DNA of 45,853 nucleotides from an uncultured Caulobacterales bacterium (GTDB lineage Bacteria; Pseudomonadota; Alphaproteobacteria; Caulobacterales; Maricaulaceae): contig CALLBD010000045.1 of assembly GCA_938001915.1 (NCBI GenBank), positions 1-45,853 on the forward strand, written 5' to 3'. Positions 35,192 through 42,749 of the stretch are shown here, piece by piece (positions within the stretch are counted from its first letter, which is position 1; each line of letters begins with the position of its first letter). Both the position numbers and the translations under genes were made by a program. The notes under the pieces are model-generated. The model saw only the letters and a list, made by a program, of their open reading frames with translations. It had not been told where the DNA came from and did not search any database.

Positions 35192-35208
35192 TTGAGAATG
35201 GTTCGCAA
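35192..35208 (-). promoter_or_regulatory. Fur-like box upstream of the PepSY-like gene
   Basis: TTGAGAATGGTTCGCAA is a near-perfect palindrome (six of seven arm pairs match) with the GAGAAT-n-GTTCGC pattern of proteobacterial Fur boxes. It lies 41 nt before the ATG at 35150, where a promoter would be expected. Confidence 0.55.
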
Positions 35209-35266
35209 TACTGAGTTGTGCTGATAAGGTCAATAGAGCAATAAGTTCACAAGACGCATCCAAAGT

Positions 35267-35845
35267 TCATACCCTATGTTTATTCATGACCTCTCGCACC
35301 CTAATTAAATCCTCATATGTATCTACGTCTTGCGCAAACGCCTTATCTAATTCGAGTGTTTTCAAGTTAAGCCTGTCAAATATTGACCGCGCCGTTACGC
35401 CAGAACTCTGCGTCAAAAGCAGCTCCATACTGGCCTCATTAAAAATCGCAGGCGGCATGCGTACAGATTCAGACATACTGATAACCGACTGATCTATTGT
35501 ATAATTTTCAATTAATTTTTGAAGATGGGATGTGGGGACAAGCGGCATATCACCCAGTATAACCGCACAAGACCGCCACCCTTTTATTCTCACAGCCTCA
35601 AGACCAAGCCGTAAGCTATACCCCTGCCCGCGTTCGGGATTTATGTTCTTCACCCAATCTATCTTTTCAGGGCCTGCCGCCTTGGCAATACAAAACACGT
35701 CGCCAAAACCCATAGCGGTCACGGTATCAAGAACATGGGATAAAACGGGCTTTCCGCAAAGATCCGCATTCAGCTTATCTGACGAACCAAAGCGTTTAGA
35801 TAATCCACTCGCCAGAACCACACAGGCAATCTCACCCGCGCTCAT
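35267..35845 (-). CDS. MocA/MobA-like nucleotidyltransferase
   Basis: 192 residues of the GT-A-like NTP transferase family. The N-terminal LASGLSKRFGSSDKL is the nucleotide-binding loop, and AVILGDMPLV carries the metal-binding Asp. Relatives transfer CMP to molybdopterin. It overlaps the XdhC gene by four nt (35842-35845), so the pair is coupled and probably matures a molybdenum hydroxylase, although none is encoded here. Confidence 0.88.
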   Translation of the reverse strand: MSAGEIACVVLASGLSKRFGSSDKLNADLCGKPVLSHVLDTVTAMGFGDVFCIAKAAGPEKIDWVKNINPERGQGYSLRLGLEAVRIKGWRSCAVILGDMPLVPTSHLQKLIENYTIDQSVISMSESVRMPPAIFNEASMELLLTQSSGVTARSIFDRLNLKTLELDKAFAQDVDTYEDLIRVREVMNKHRV

Positions 35846-36681
35846 ATGAGCGCCGCACTTTGTGCCGCCTGAATAATTTCAGCCAATATCGAGATTGCTA
35901 AAAGGCGCGCATCTCGCTGCGAGGCGATAAGGCCAATGGGCGCATGAATTCGGTCAATATCTTCTCGCGCCACAGCTAATTGGCTCAGGGTCTCGCAGCG
36001 TATTTCATGGGTTCGGACACTCCCCATCGCGCCGACATAAAAGGCAGGCCCCGCCAACGCTTGCTGTAACAACGCCGCCTCCCAATCATGATCATGAAAC
36101 AAACACACCACCGCAGTATATATATCATCCTCACTGGCGGGCGGTATCTCTGGGTGTTTCAAATGCTGCGCATCTGGGAGAATATGCGCATCTGGCGATT
36201 GTACGCGAACCGCAAATCCACTGCGCACTGCGAGTTCCGCGAGCGCCAAACACACCTCCCCTCGTCCTGCAATTCGTAGCTTTATGCGCGGGGACAGCGA
36301 GATAGAAAAATCGCCAAAATTTAGCGTCGCCGTCTGACGCGCATTCAAATCATCCAAGGCGCTCTGAATAGCCGCCCTATCTGGCTGTTGGATAATCGCT
36401 ATGTCTAAACGCCCGCCGCAGGGCAAAGAAATATCTCGATAGGGCGAACCCTCACCATAGATAAAAACACCCGACTCCCCGCCGCGCGCGCGCGCGATTA
36501 CATCGGCGTCGATACATCCATTTGAGATATAGCCTACCGCCTGCTCTGCTGTGACAGCCATCATCGCGCCCTTTGCGCGTAAAGTCCCGCCTGTCACACC
36601 GCGCAAAACAACCAAAACTGCCTCGGCATGGCCGGTGCAGTAGCGCAATACATCTTCAGCTCGATCATAGGTTTGATCCAT
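35842..36681 (-). CDS. XdhC family molybdenum-enzyme maturation protein
   Basis: 279 residues. The N-terminal XdhC/CoxI domain (about 10-80, AVLVVLRGVTGG) and the C-terminal Rossmann domain with YVGAMGSVRTHEIR and HAPIGLIASQRDARLLAISILAEI. XdhC proteins carry sulphurated molybdenum cofactor to xanthine dehydrogenase-type enzymes. No xdh or cox genes occur within the window. ATG at 36681; first gene of the pair with the MocA-like enzyme. Confidence 0.9.
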   Translation of the reverse strand: MDQTYDRAEDVLRYCTGHAEAVLVVLRGVTGGTLRAKGAMMAVTAEQAVGYISNGCIDADVIARARGGESGVFIYGEGSPYRDISLPCGGRLDIAIIQQPDRAAIQSALDDLNARQTATLNFGDFSISLSPRIKLRIAGRGEVCLALAELAVRSGFAVRVQSPDAHILPDAQHLKHPEIPPASEDDIYTAVVCLFHDHDWEAALLQQALAGPAFYVGAMGSVRTHEIRCETLSQLAVAREDIDRIHAPIGLIASQRDARLLAISILAEIIQAAQSAALI

Positions 36682-36739
36682 AGGCGTAGATTATGCACCT
36701 TAGCCCTCATGGCAATGCTTTATTGGCGAGTAAGCCGCC

Positions 36740-37432
36740 CCGGAATGAAGGCCACAATCGATCCGGATTGCAGTGTAGCGCCGAACGGCTAAGTCGTTCG
36801 GTGTGCGATGTTAGGGATTTAGACATGCGGAAGTTTCCACAGCCCATCTCGTGACTGCCGAAGCTTAGAATTAAAACAGGACGTGCCCGCAGATGTGTCT
36901 TCCCGATGGACGCGAAACGTCCGCAATCGACCCTGTGAGTCGATTGCAGCGAAGCGCCGAACGGCTAAGTCGTTCGGTGTGCAATGTTAGAGTTATAGGC
37001 AAGTTGAATTCCTCACTGCCTATCGAGAGGTCAGCCGAACTAAAATACAAAAACAGGACATGCCCGCAGATGTGTCTTCCCGATGGAATACCAAGGGGTA
37101 GAAGAAGTTTTGTTTTACGCGAAGACTGGTGGAATTGGCTTACAGCCAAATCCACAGCGTGCATTTTTTGCAGAGCAAAAATTGCACTATCTGCGGCGAT
37201 GGTTTTTGAAGAAACGGCCAGTCATAAACCCCTGAGTTCAGCCACTTGGACTGACAGGTCGGCTCTCGTTCCTAAAGCCCCGGCACCTCCCAAGTTCTCA
37301 CACTTGAGCGCTCAGGCCCATCGTCCTCCAGACGGCAAGCGAGGCCTCACCTGTCCTATGTCCGAAAGAACGAGTCTAATTTAACACAGCTTTTGAAAGC
37401 GTGGATTATGTTTTTTGAAAGGGCGGTTTTAT
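36740..37432 (-). repeat. Dispersed intergenic element, copy C, with internal tandem duplication
   Basis: Gene-less stretch between xdhC and the helicase gene. Read on the minus strand it begins at 37432 with the same ~85 nt as copy B, then the stem 37308-37302/37295-37289 with loop GTGAGA, GAGAGCCGACC, GGCCGTTTCTTCAAAAACCA, an extra ~13-bp hairpin (37159-37187), GCGTAAAACAAAACTTCTTC and GGTATTCCATCGGG. Its end carries two units about 170 nt apart, with CCGAACG hairpins at 36781 and 36957 and an AAAACAGGACRTGCCCGC block at 36873 and 37040. A 163-codon plus-strand frame through it is probably spurious. Confidence 0.75.
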
Positions 37433-37574
37433 GCGGGATATCAGGGAATGAAAAGAAGGAAAGAAATTGGAACCGCATCCTTTCCTACTCACACCTTTCG
37501 TCTCTGCCGCTTCGTCTTTTGCATGCAAACGACTGAATAGCGGCAATCCATTCGATACCGAAACTGGGTTATGG

Positions 37575-37597
37575 ATTACCGTCACAAGGACGGTAAT
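37575..37597. repeat. REP-like perfect palindrome
   Basis: ATTACCGTC (37575-37583) and GACGGTAAT (37589-37597) form a perfect 9-bp stem with a 5-nt loop ACAAG. It lies in the region between element copy C and the helicase gene. Such short palindromes are often repeated in bacterial genomes; here only one copy was noticed. Confidence 0.5.
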
Positions 37598-37736
37598 GAC
37601 GGAAGACGCCATCCTCACCCCCACCTGCAAACACGCCTATACACTCCCCCCTAAACCCCATAGGGAGCGGCTTTCTGGCCTGAATTGAGTTGGCCTTTTC
37701 GATTGTTATAGACGATCAACCCGAAAGACGGCCACC

Positions 37737-39779
37737 ATGTCCAATATACACCACGCGCACCCTGCGCTCGCCTCTGCTTTGGCGGCAAAGGGCTATGACA
37801 CCCTCACACAAGTTCAGGACGCGGTTTTGGACCCGAAACTCGCGGGGGAAGATTTGCTGGTTTCCGCGCAGACCGGGTCGGGGAAAACTGTCGCCTTTGG
37901 CCTGTCTATGGCGGATACATTGCTGGAGGGCGCAGAGACCTTGCCCCGTGCAGGCTCGCCCATCGCGATTTGTATCGCCCCGACACGCGAGCTGGCCATG
38001 CAGGTTAAGCGCGAGATTGATTGGCTTTATAAGGACGCCAAAGCCCAAACTGCGAGCTGTATTGGCGGGATGGATAGCCGCGCCGAGCGCCGCACGCTGG
38101 AACGCGGCGTCCACATTGTAGTCGGCACGCCAGGCCGCCTGTGCGATCATATTAATCGCGGCGCGCTGGATATGTCCGACATCAAAGCCATCGTCCTCGA
38201 CGAGGCGGACGAGATGCTGAAAATGGGCTTCCGTGAGGAATTAGAACTTATCCTCAACGCTGCCCCCGACGAGCGCCGCACGCTCATGTTCTCGGCCACG
38301 GTTCCCAAAACCATCTTGGGCATGACGAAGAAATATCAACGCGGGGCCGTGCGCGTAAATACGGCCGCCGAAGCGAAGCAGCATTTGGACATTACCTACC
38401 GCGCCCTGACCGTCGCCAGCCCCGACAAAGAAAACGCCATCATCAATGTGCTGCGCTATTATAATGCGAAAAATGCGATTGTCTTTGGCGATACGCGCGT
38501 GGCCGTAAACCGTATGACCCAGCGGTTTAATAATCGCGGCTTCTCGGTTGTCGCGCTCTCAGGGGAACTCTCCCAAGCGGAACGCAGCAATGCCCTGCAG
38601 GCCCTACGCGATGGCCGCGCGCAGGTTTGTATCGCGACGGATGTGGCGGCGCGAGGCTTGGACCTGCCTGATTTGGACCTCGTCATTCATGCCGATGTCC
38701 CGCGCAACCGCGAAGCTTTGCTTCACCGCTCTGGACGGACAGGCCGCGCGGGCCGCAAAGGTGTGTCGGCCTTGATTATCGCGCCGAACCGCCGCCGTAA
38801 TGCCGAGCGTCTTTTAAGGGATGCGAAAATCACCGCCGAATGGGGTGAAGCGCCGAGCGCGGATATGATTATCGAAAAAGATAATGAGCGACTCCTCGCC
38901 AATATGACGCTCGAGGGAGAGATCACAGAGGATGAGCGCACACTGGTTACGCGCCTGCTAAAAGCGCACTCCCCTGAGCACATCGCCACCGCCTTCATTC
39001 GCGAAGTTCGCAAAGGCCAATCCGCGCCCGAAGAGCTGCTGCCATCTAATTACAAACCCAGCCGAGATGAGCGCGGCGGCAGAGATGACCACGGCGGACG
39101 GGACGAGCGCGGACCGCGCAATGCCAAACTTCGCGAAGATTTCGACGACGGTGTGTGGATGTCCCTCAATGTGGGGCGCAAGCAAAAGGCCGAGCCGAAA
39201 TGGATTCTGCCCATGTTGATGAAATCGGGCGGGCTAAAGAAAGGCGAGATTGGCGCGATTAAAATTGTCGAAAATAAAACCTTCGTCGAAATCGCGCCCA
39301 AAGGCGTGGAAGGGTTTCTCGACACCATTGGCCCAGACATGAAAATCGAAAAGGCGATTACCGTCTCTCGCGTCGAGGGCAAACCCGATCTCAATGCGCC
39401 GTCGAAATCTTTCCGCTCCCGCGATAGAGATAATGCTTCGGGTAAGACACGCCGCAATCCTTATGGCGACAAGCCCAGAGCTCGCAAAGATGGCGGCGGG
39501 AAAGGCAAGCCTTGGGAGACGCGCAAGCCCGCACGCGATGAAGATGGCGGGAAACCTAAACGGCGTACACCAGAACCGTCAGAGGACAGCGGATTTAAAC
39601 GCAAACCCCGCAAGAAAACTCACGCGGATATGCCCACCCCGCCCGCGCAAGATTTCTCTGAAGGCAAGCCCAAAAAGCCGCATAAAAAGAAACTCGCCCG
39701 CGCCGAGGCTCGCAAGGCCGGAAAGGGCACCAAGAAGGGGTCAAAGAAAAATACGCGCAAATCGAGGAAAAGCAAATGA
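37737..39779 (+). CDS. DEAD-box RNA helicase with DbpA RNA-binding domain
   Basis: 680 residues. Motif I AQTGSGKT (44-51), DEAD at 155-158, SATVPK, then the C-terminal helicase lobe with HRSGRTGRAG. A DbpA/CsdA RNA-binding domain (about 465-545, WMSLNVGRKQKAEPKWILPMLM-like) follows an Arg/Asp/Gly-rich linker. The last ~130 residues are a lysine- and arginine-rich tail of low complexity. Likely an RNA-unwinding protein for ribosome assembly or cold adaptation, as CsdA/DeaD. The longer palindromic upstream region has no clear promoter. Confidence 0.95.
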   Translation: MSNIHHAHPALASALAAKGYDTLTQVQDAVLDPKLAGEDLLVSAQTGSGKTVAFGLSMADTLLEGAETLPRAGSPIAICIAPTRELAMQVKREIDWLYKDAKAQTASCIGGMDSRAERRTLERGVHIVVGTPGRLCDHINRGALDMSDIKAIVLDEADEMLKMGFREELELILNAAPDERRTLMFSATVPKTILGMTKKYQRGAVRVNTAAEAKQHLDITYRALTVASPDKENAIINVLRYYNAKNAIVFGDTRVAVNRMTQRFNNRGFSVVALSGELSQAERSNALQALRDGRAQVCIATDVAARGLDLPDLDLVIHADVPRNREALLHRSGRTGRAGRKGVSALIIAPNRRRNAERLLRDAKITAEWGEAPSADMIIEKDNERLLANMTLEGEITEDERTLVTRLLKAHSPEHIATAFIREVRKGQSAPEELLPSNYKPSRDERGGRDDHGGRDERGPRNAKLREDFDDGVWMSLNVGRKQKAEPKWILPMLMKSGGLKKGEIGAIKIVENKTFVEIAPKGVEGFLDTIGPDMKIEKAITVSRVEGKPDLNAPSKSFRSRDRDNASGKTRRNPYGDKPRARKDGGGKGKPWETRKPARDEDGGKPKRRTPEPSEDSGFKRKPRKKTHADMPTPPAQDFSEGKPKKPHKKKLARAEARKAGKGTKKGSKKNTRKSRKSK

Positions 39780-39819
39780 AGACTAAGGCAATAAATGTCG
39801 AATTTTCGCAAGCTAGAGC

Positions 39820-39853
39820 TAGACACGACTGATTTTAATTCGTACAATGTACG
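39820..39853 (+). promoter_or_regulatory. Promoter-like sequence with GTACAATGTAC palindrome over the -10
   Basis: TAGACA (39820-39825), a 17-nt spacer and TACAAT (39843-39848) form a good sigma-70 type promoter. The -10 lies inside CGTACAATGTACG (39841-39853), a perfect odd palindrome. The same palindrome covers the -10 of the rhodanese gene promoter. It leads towards the HTH gene at 39960. A bound repressor would block the promoter. Confidence 0.6.
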
Positions 39854-39959
39854 TAATTCTTTGTAGCTTGCATCGGCATTTTGTTTTCCAAGCTCCGCAT
39901 TTATTTTCATGTAGGCCATGAATAGCTTCACATGAGCAGAAAGTTTGGATTTGCTAGAT

Positions 39960-40226
39960 ATGGAACACCCCTCCCTTGTGCGCGCAGAGAACATCGAGGC
40001 TCTACATTTTCGCATGGCGCGGGCCGGCGTAAACTTAAGTATTCGAGAACTAGCGCAGATGACAGGCCTGAATAAGGCCACCATCGTCAGGTTAGAAGCA
40101 GGCGGAACCGTCAGGCCCGCATCCAAAATCGCTGCACGCGAAGCCTTGGAAACCTTGGGCGCTAATTTTTGGATCTGTCAACCGTCAGATAAAATTGTGA
40201 TTAGTGTCGACAGAAATTTATGCTAA
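39960..40226 (+). CDS. Small XRE-type helix-turn-helix regulator
   Basis: 88 residues. The helix-turn-helix spans about 27-48 (LSIRELAQMTGLNKATIVRLEAG), the XRE/Cro pattern. The C terminus (about 64-88) is a short segment that may dimerise. The ATG at 39960 has no strong ribosome binding site; a TTG at 39945 is also possible. It is 52 nt before the BLUF gene on the same strand and may be cotranscribed. The A+T-rich base use matches the BLUF and rhodanese genes and differs from the helicase gene. Confidence 0.8.
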   Translation: MEHPSLVRAENIEALHFRMARAGVNLSIRELAQMTGLNKATIVRLEAGGTVRPASKIAAREALETLGANFWICQPSDKIVISVDRNLC

Positions 40227-40278
40227 GGCTTAGACAAGGCTAAGTTGCTGAAATTTTTCAGAAGGTTCGTATATCCCC

Positions 40279-40731
40279 ATGCATATGATTTCTTATGTTT
40301 CCGATGTGAGGGTCGGGCCGCAAATTGTCAAAAATGAAATGGTCAATATCGTTGACTCTGCGCGTAAAAAAAACTCGAACCTCGATGTAACAGGCGTTCT
40401 ATTTTTTGAGAATAATCATTTTTTCCAAATCATAGAAGGACCAGAAGATAATTTGCGCCAACTCTACGGGACAATTGAAAAAGACGAGCGTCATTGCCGG
40501 ATTACCAAATTGCTAGATCAACCTGTGTCAGACAGAACCTTTAAAGAATGGTCTCTTGAGACCTTCTATGTTGATAACCCGTCGATAATTAATCCAACAA
40601 CACTGAAGCTGATGCGTGAGCTCTATGTTCAAAATTTCGGCGTTAGCGCGACAGGTCTATTAGAATTCGTGACGAAAATGGTCGATGAAATGGACACCTT
40701 TAAAATCAATAAAGACTTGGGAAACATTTAG
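40279..40731 (+). CDS. BLUF-domain blue-light sensor protein
   Basis: 150 residues. The N-terminal ~95 residues form a BLUF domain that binds FAD. The residues needed for the photocycle are present: Tyr6 (MISYVS), Asn32 (KKNSN) and Gln50 (FFQIIEG), with the DVTGVLFF strand between. The Asn-Gln spacing is as in AppA and Slr1694; the Tyr-Asn distance is two residues longer. The C-terminal ~55 residues are helical and carry no output domain, so signalling would be by protein contact. Adjacent to a small HTH regulator and opposite a rhodanese gene. Confidence 0.9.
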   Translation: MHMISYVSDVRVGPQIVKNEMVNIVDSARKKNSNLDVTGVLFFENNHFFQIIEGPEDNLRQLYGTIEKDERHCRITKLLDQPVSDRTFKEWSLETFYVDNPSIINPTTLKLMRELYVQNFGVSATGLLEFVTKMVDEMDTFKINKDLGNI

Positions 40732-40759
40732 CGTCACAAGCCTTCGAAGGCGGAAATCA

Positions 40760-41341
40760 TTACTGGATTAAAAGCCTCCACTCAGAGCCGTGAATAAGGT
40801 CTTTTGACCAGGGCAAGCCCGCATTTTTCCACGCATGTTGCGTATTTAGCCCGGGTTTGTCATCCCCTTCATATCCATCGGGGATATGCCAAACATTCGT
40901 ATATCCAGCTCTCGTCAATTTATTTGCCGCTATAGCAGAGCGCATGCCCGAACCACAGGAAACGATTATCATATGACCCTTATCGACGCCCTCCATTTGA
41001 ATAATGTCATTTACTTCTTTTAGGAAAGTCGGATTGTCCGCGAGTCTATATTCCTTTAAACTCTCATCAAATTCAGGGGTTCGTATTCTCAGCGGAACAA
41101 TCGCGTCCATGTATGCAGGATAACCAGACTGCCCTATTTCGACGGTATCTCTAACATCAATAAAAACGATTGTTTCATCCATGACGAGTAACGCTTGAGC
41201 CTGCCGAGACGTCAGATAGTTCCCAGATAAAATCTGCTTCACCTCAGGAATTCTTATCTCATTTGAGGGCCCTGCATTAGCCCCAGCAGCCAAGAGGCTA
41301 ATACCCAAGGCAATCAAACTTACGGTCAGTTTACGTTTCAT
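40760..41341 (-). CDS. Exported rhodanese-like protein
   Basis: 193 residues with a signal peptide (MKRKLTVSLIALGISLLAAGANA) and a single rhodanese domain (about 40-185). The active-site loop CGSGMRS starts at Cys129. FIDVRDTVE is the typical strand and WHIPDGYEG the later segment. It may transfer sulphur or handle cysteine persulphides in the periplasm; similar proteins occur next to PQQ genes, none of which are present. GAGAGGG precedes the ATG at 41341; a TTG at 41353 is disfavoured. It converges with the BLUF gene. Confidence 0.85.
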   Translation of the reverse strand: MKRKLTVSLIALGISLLAAGANAGPSNEIRIPEVKQILSGNYLTSRQAQALLVMDETIVFIDVRDTVEIGQSGYPAYMDAIVPLRIRTPEFDESLKEYRLADNPTFLKEVNDIIQMEGVDKGHMIIVSCGSGMRSAIAANKLTRAGYTNVWHIPDGYEGDDKPGLNTQHAWKNAGLPWSKDLIHGSEWRLLIQ

Positions 41342-41388
41342 TTTCCCTCTCAACGCAGAACAAATCGACTGTATTATCGCTTATATTC

Positions 41389-41419
41389 GTACATTGTACT
41401 ATTTTAAGGGCTTTGTCTA
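41389..41419 (-). promoter_or_regulatory. Promoter-like sequence with GTACATTGTAC palindrome over the -10
   Basis: On the minus strand, TAGACA (41419-41414) and TACAAT (41398-41393) flank a 15-nt spacer. The -10 is inside GTACATTGTAC (41389-41399), the same palindrome as at 39842-39852. The rhodanese ATG lies 48 nt downstream. Shared operator for one regulator is likely. Confidence 0.6.
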
Positions 41420-41507
41420 CTAAAATTTTAATAGGTTCACTAAATTATCCCACCCGCAAAAGCGTGATGGATTTTCGGAAATTCAGACCTCAACAAATCG
41501 TATGATT

Positions 41508-42404
41508 TTAGGGAAGCTTTGCACAAAGCTCGACGAGCATCTTACTTAACTCCCCATGCACATCTTCTTGCAAAAAATGCCCACCGCCTTTTAGGATCGC
41601 GTGGGGCTGCCCCGCCGCGCCGGGAATGAGTTTTTGAAAAAGCTTTTCCCCGCCCTTTGTTACAGGATCTTCGTCGGAGAACCCGGTGAGAAACGGCTTG
41701 GCCCAAGTCTTTAGAATTTTCCAGGCCTGTATATTCTCTGCTACACCCTCCATAGACGGGTCCGTTGGGACGAGCGCAGGAAAAATGCGCGCGCCTGCTT
41801 TATACGTCTCATCTGGATAAGGCGCATCATAGGCCGCGACCTCAGCCGCACTCAACTTCCGCACCGTCGCGCCTTGTAAAATTTGACCCGTTGGGAAAAC
41901 GGGAATGGTTTGTGAGAATTTTTGCCATTTCAAAAACGCCTCGGACGGCGTGCCTTTTCCAATGGGCAATCCCGTATTCCCTGCCATCACAGCGGCAAAT
42001 TTATCAGGGTTTTCTGCCACGAGACGCAATCCAATTAATCCGCCCCAATCCTGACAAAATAAGACCGCATCTTTTATATCCACATGATCCAGCCAATCCT
42101 GCATCCACGCGACATGCGCCGTATAACTATAGTCACTTAACGCCGTTGGTTTATCTGATTTCCCAAAGCCAATGAGATCAGGCGCCAAAACCCGAAACCC
42201 TGCAGCGGAGAGATGGCTAATCATGAAGCGATAGAGATAAGACCAGCTCGGCTCCCCATGCATCAAAATTATCACACGGCCCGTCCTTGGTCCCGTGTCT
42301 ACATAATGCACACGCAGGCCATCGCGCACCTCGCAATAATGGGGCTCAAAATCATAATCCGGCAGGTTGTCAAACCGGGCATCAGGCGTACGGAGAAATT
42401 TCAT
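41508..42404 (-). CDS. Haloalkane dehalogenase (HLD-I-like alpha/beta hydrolase)
   Basis: 298 residues. The oxyanion region HGEPSWSYLYR starts at His49. The nucleophile is Asp119 in FCQDWGG, followed by halide-binding Trp120; Trp160 matches the second halide Trp of DhlA; Asp244 (GFSD) and His276 (GGGHFLQE) complete the triad. These agree with the HLD-I (DhlA-like) group, which hydrolyses carbon-halogen bonds to alcohols. The preferred substrate cannot be told; no halogenated-compound pathway is adjacent. It stands alone, divergent from no close partner on the minus strand after the ParB-like gene. Confidence 0.9.
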   Translation of the reverse strand: MKFLRTPDARFDNLPDYDFEPHYCEVRDGLRVHYVDTGPRTGRVIILMHGEPSWSYLYRFMISHLSAAGFRVLAPDLIGFGKSDKPTALSDYSYTAHVAWMQDWLDHVDIKDAVLFCQDWGGLIGLRLVAENPDKFAAVMAGNTGLPIGKGTPSEAFLKWQKFSQTIPVFPTGQILQGATVRKLSAAEVAAYDAPYPDETYKAGARIFPALVPTDPSMEGVAENIQAWKILKTWAKPFLTGFSDEDPVTKGGEKLFQKLIPGAAGQPHAILKGGGHFLQEDVHGELSKMLVELCAKLP

Positions 42405-42438
42405 GGGAGGGCTTTCTATATAGACTTAAACGCCGGCA

Positions 42439-42684
42439 TTATTTTCGCTGTGCGGCCACGATGTGACCGTCAATTATCGTCTCACCCAGAAGCTTCATAG
42501 CTTCCACGCGGTGGAGACCTTCTTGCAATACATAGCGGCCTTTGCCGATTCGGACGTAAATGGGTTTTTGAAGCCCGTTTTCTAATATGTCCTCTGCCAA
42601 TTCTACGACTTTTTCCTCATCTAATGTCTTCCGCCGGGCCGCAGGGACGTAAATTTTATCGATTTGGACATCGACAATTCGCAT
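42439..42684 (-). CDS. Small ParB/Srx-fold protein
   Basis: 81 residues covering only the ParB N-terminal domain: VPAARRKTLDEEKVVELAEDI, NGLQKPIYVR and LQEGLHRVEAMKLLG (compare the ParB GERRxRA motif, here EGLHRVEA). It lacks the HTH part, so it is not a chromosome-partition ParB. The fold can have CTPase or Srx-like functions, but nothing here decides. A GGAG-like GAGTTTC precedes its ATG at 42684. It is followed 34 nt later by the haloalkane dehalogenase gene. Confidence 0.82.
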   Translation of the reverse strand: MRIVDVQIDKIYVPAARRKTLDEEKVVELAEDILENGLQKPIYVRIGKGRYVLQEGLHRVEAMKLLGETIIDGHIVAAQRK

Positions 42685-42749
42685 ATGAAACTCCTAAAAC
42701 TATGCTACTAGGATAGGCAGAGGCCGACCTAAAATGCAAATGAGATGAT

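Noticed and set aside
37130-37165. tRNA-like string GGTGGAATTGG in element copy C
   Set aside because: It resembles the D-arm region of leucine tRNA, but no acceptor stem, anticodon arm or T-arm can be formed around it.
36893-37384. 163-codon plus-strand frame in element copy C
   Set aside because: It runs antisense to the shared blocks of the element and across hairpins and the tandem duplication; the other copies have stops or different frames, and no domain is seen.
39620-40126. 168-codon minus-strand frame across the helicase end and the HTH gene
   Set aside because: A middle part looks protein-like, but it is antisense to two well-supported genes and has no start site signal.
41675-41695. 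Possible alphaproteobacterial LexA box in the dehalogenase gene
   Set aside because: Only the first half GAAC is exact; the second half reads GAAA, and it lies inside a coding region.
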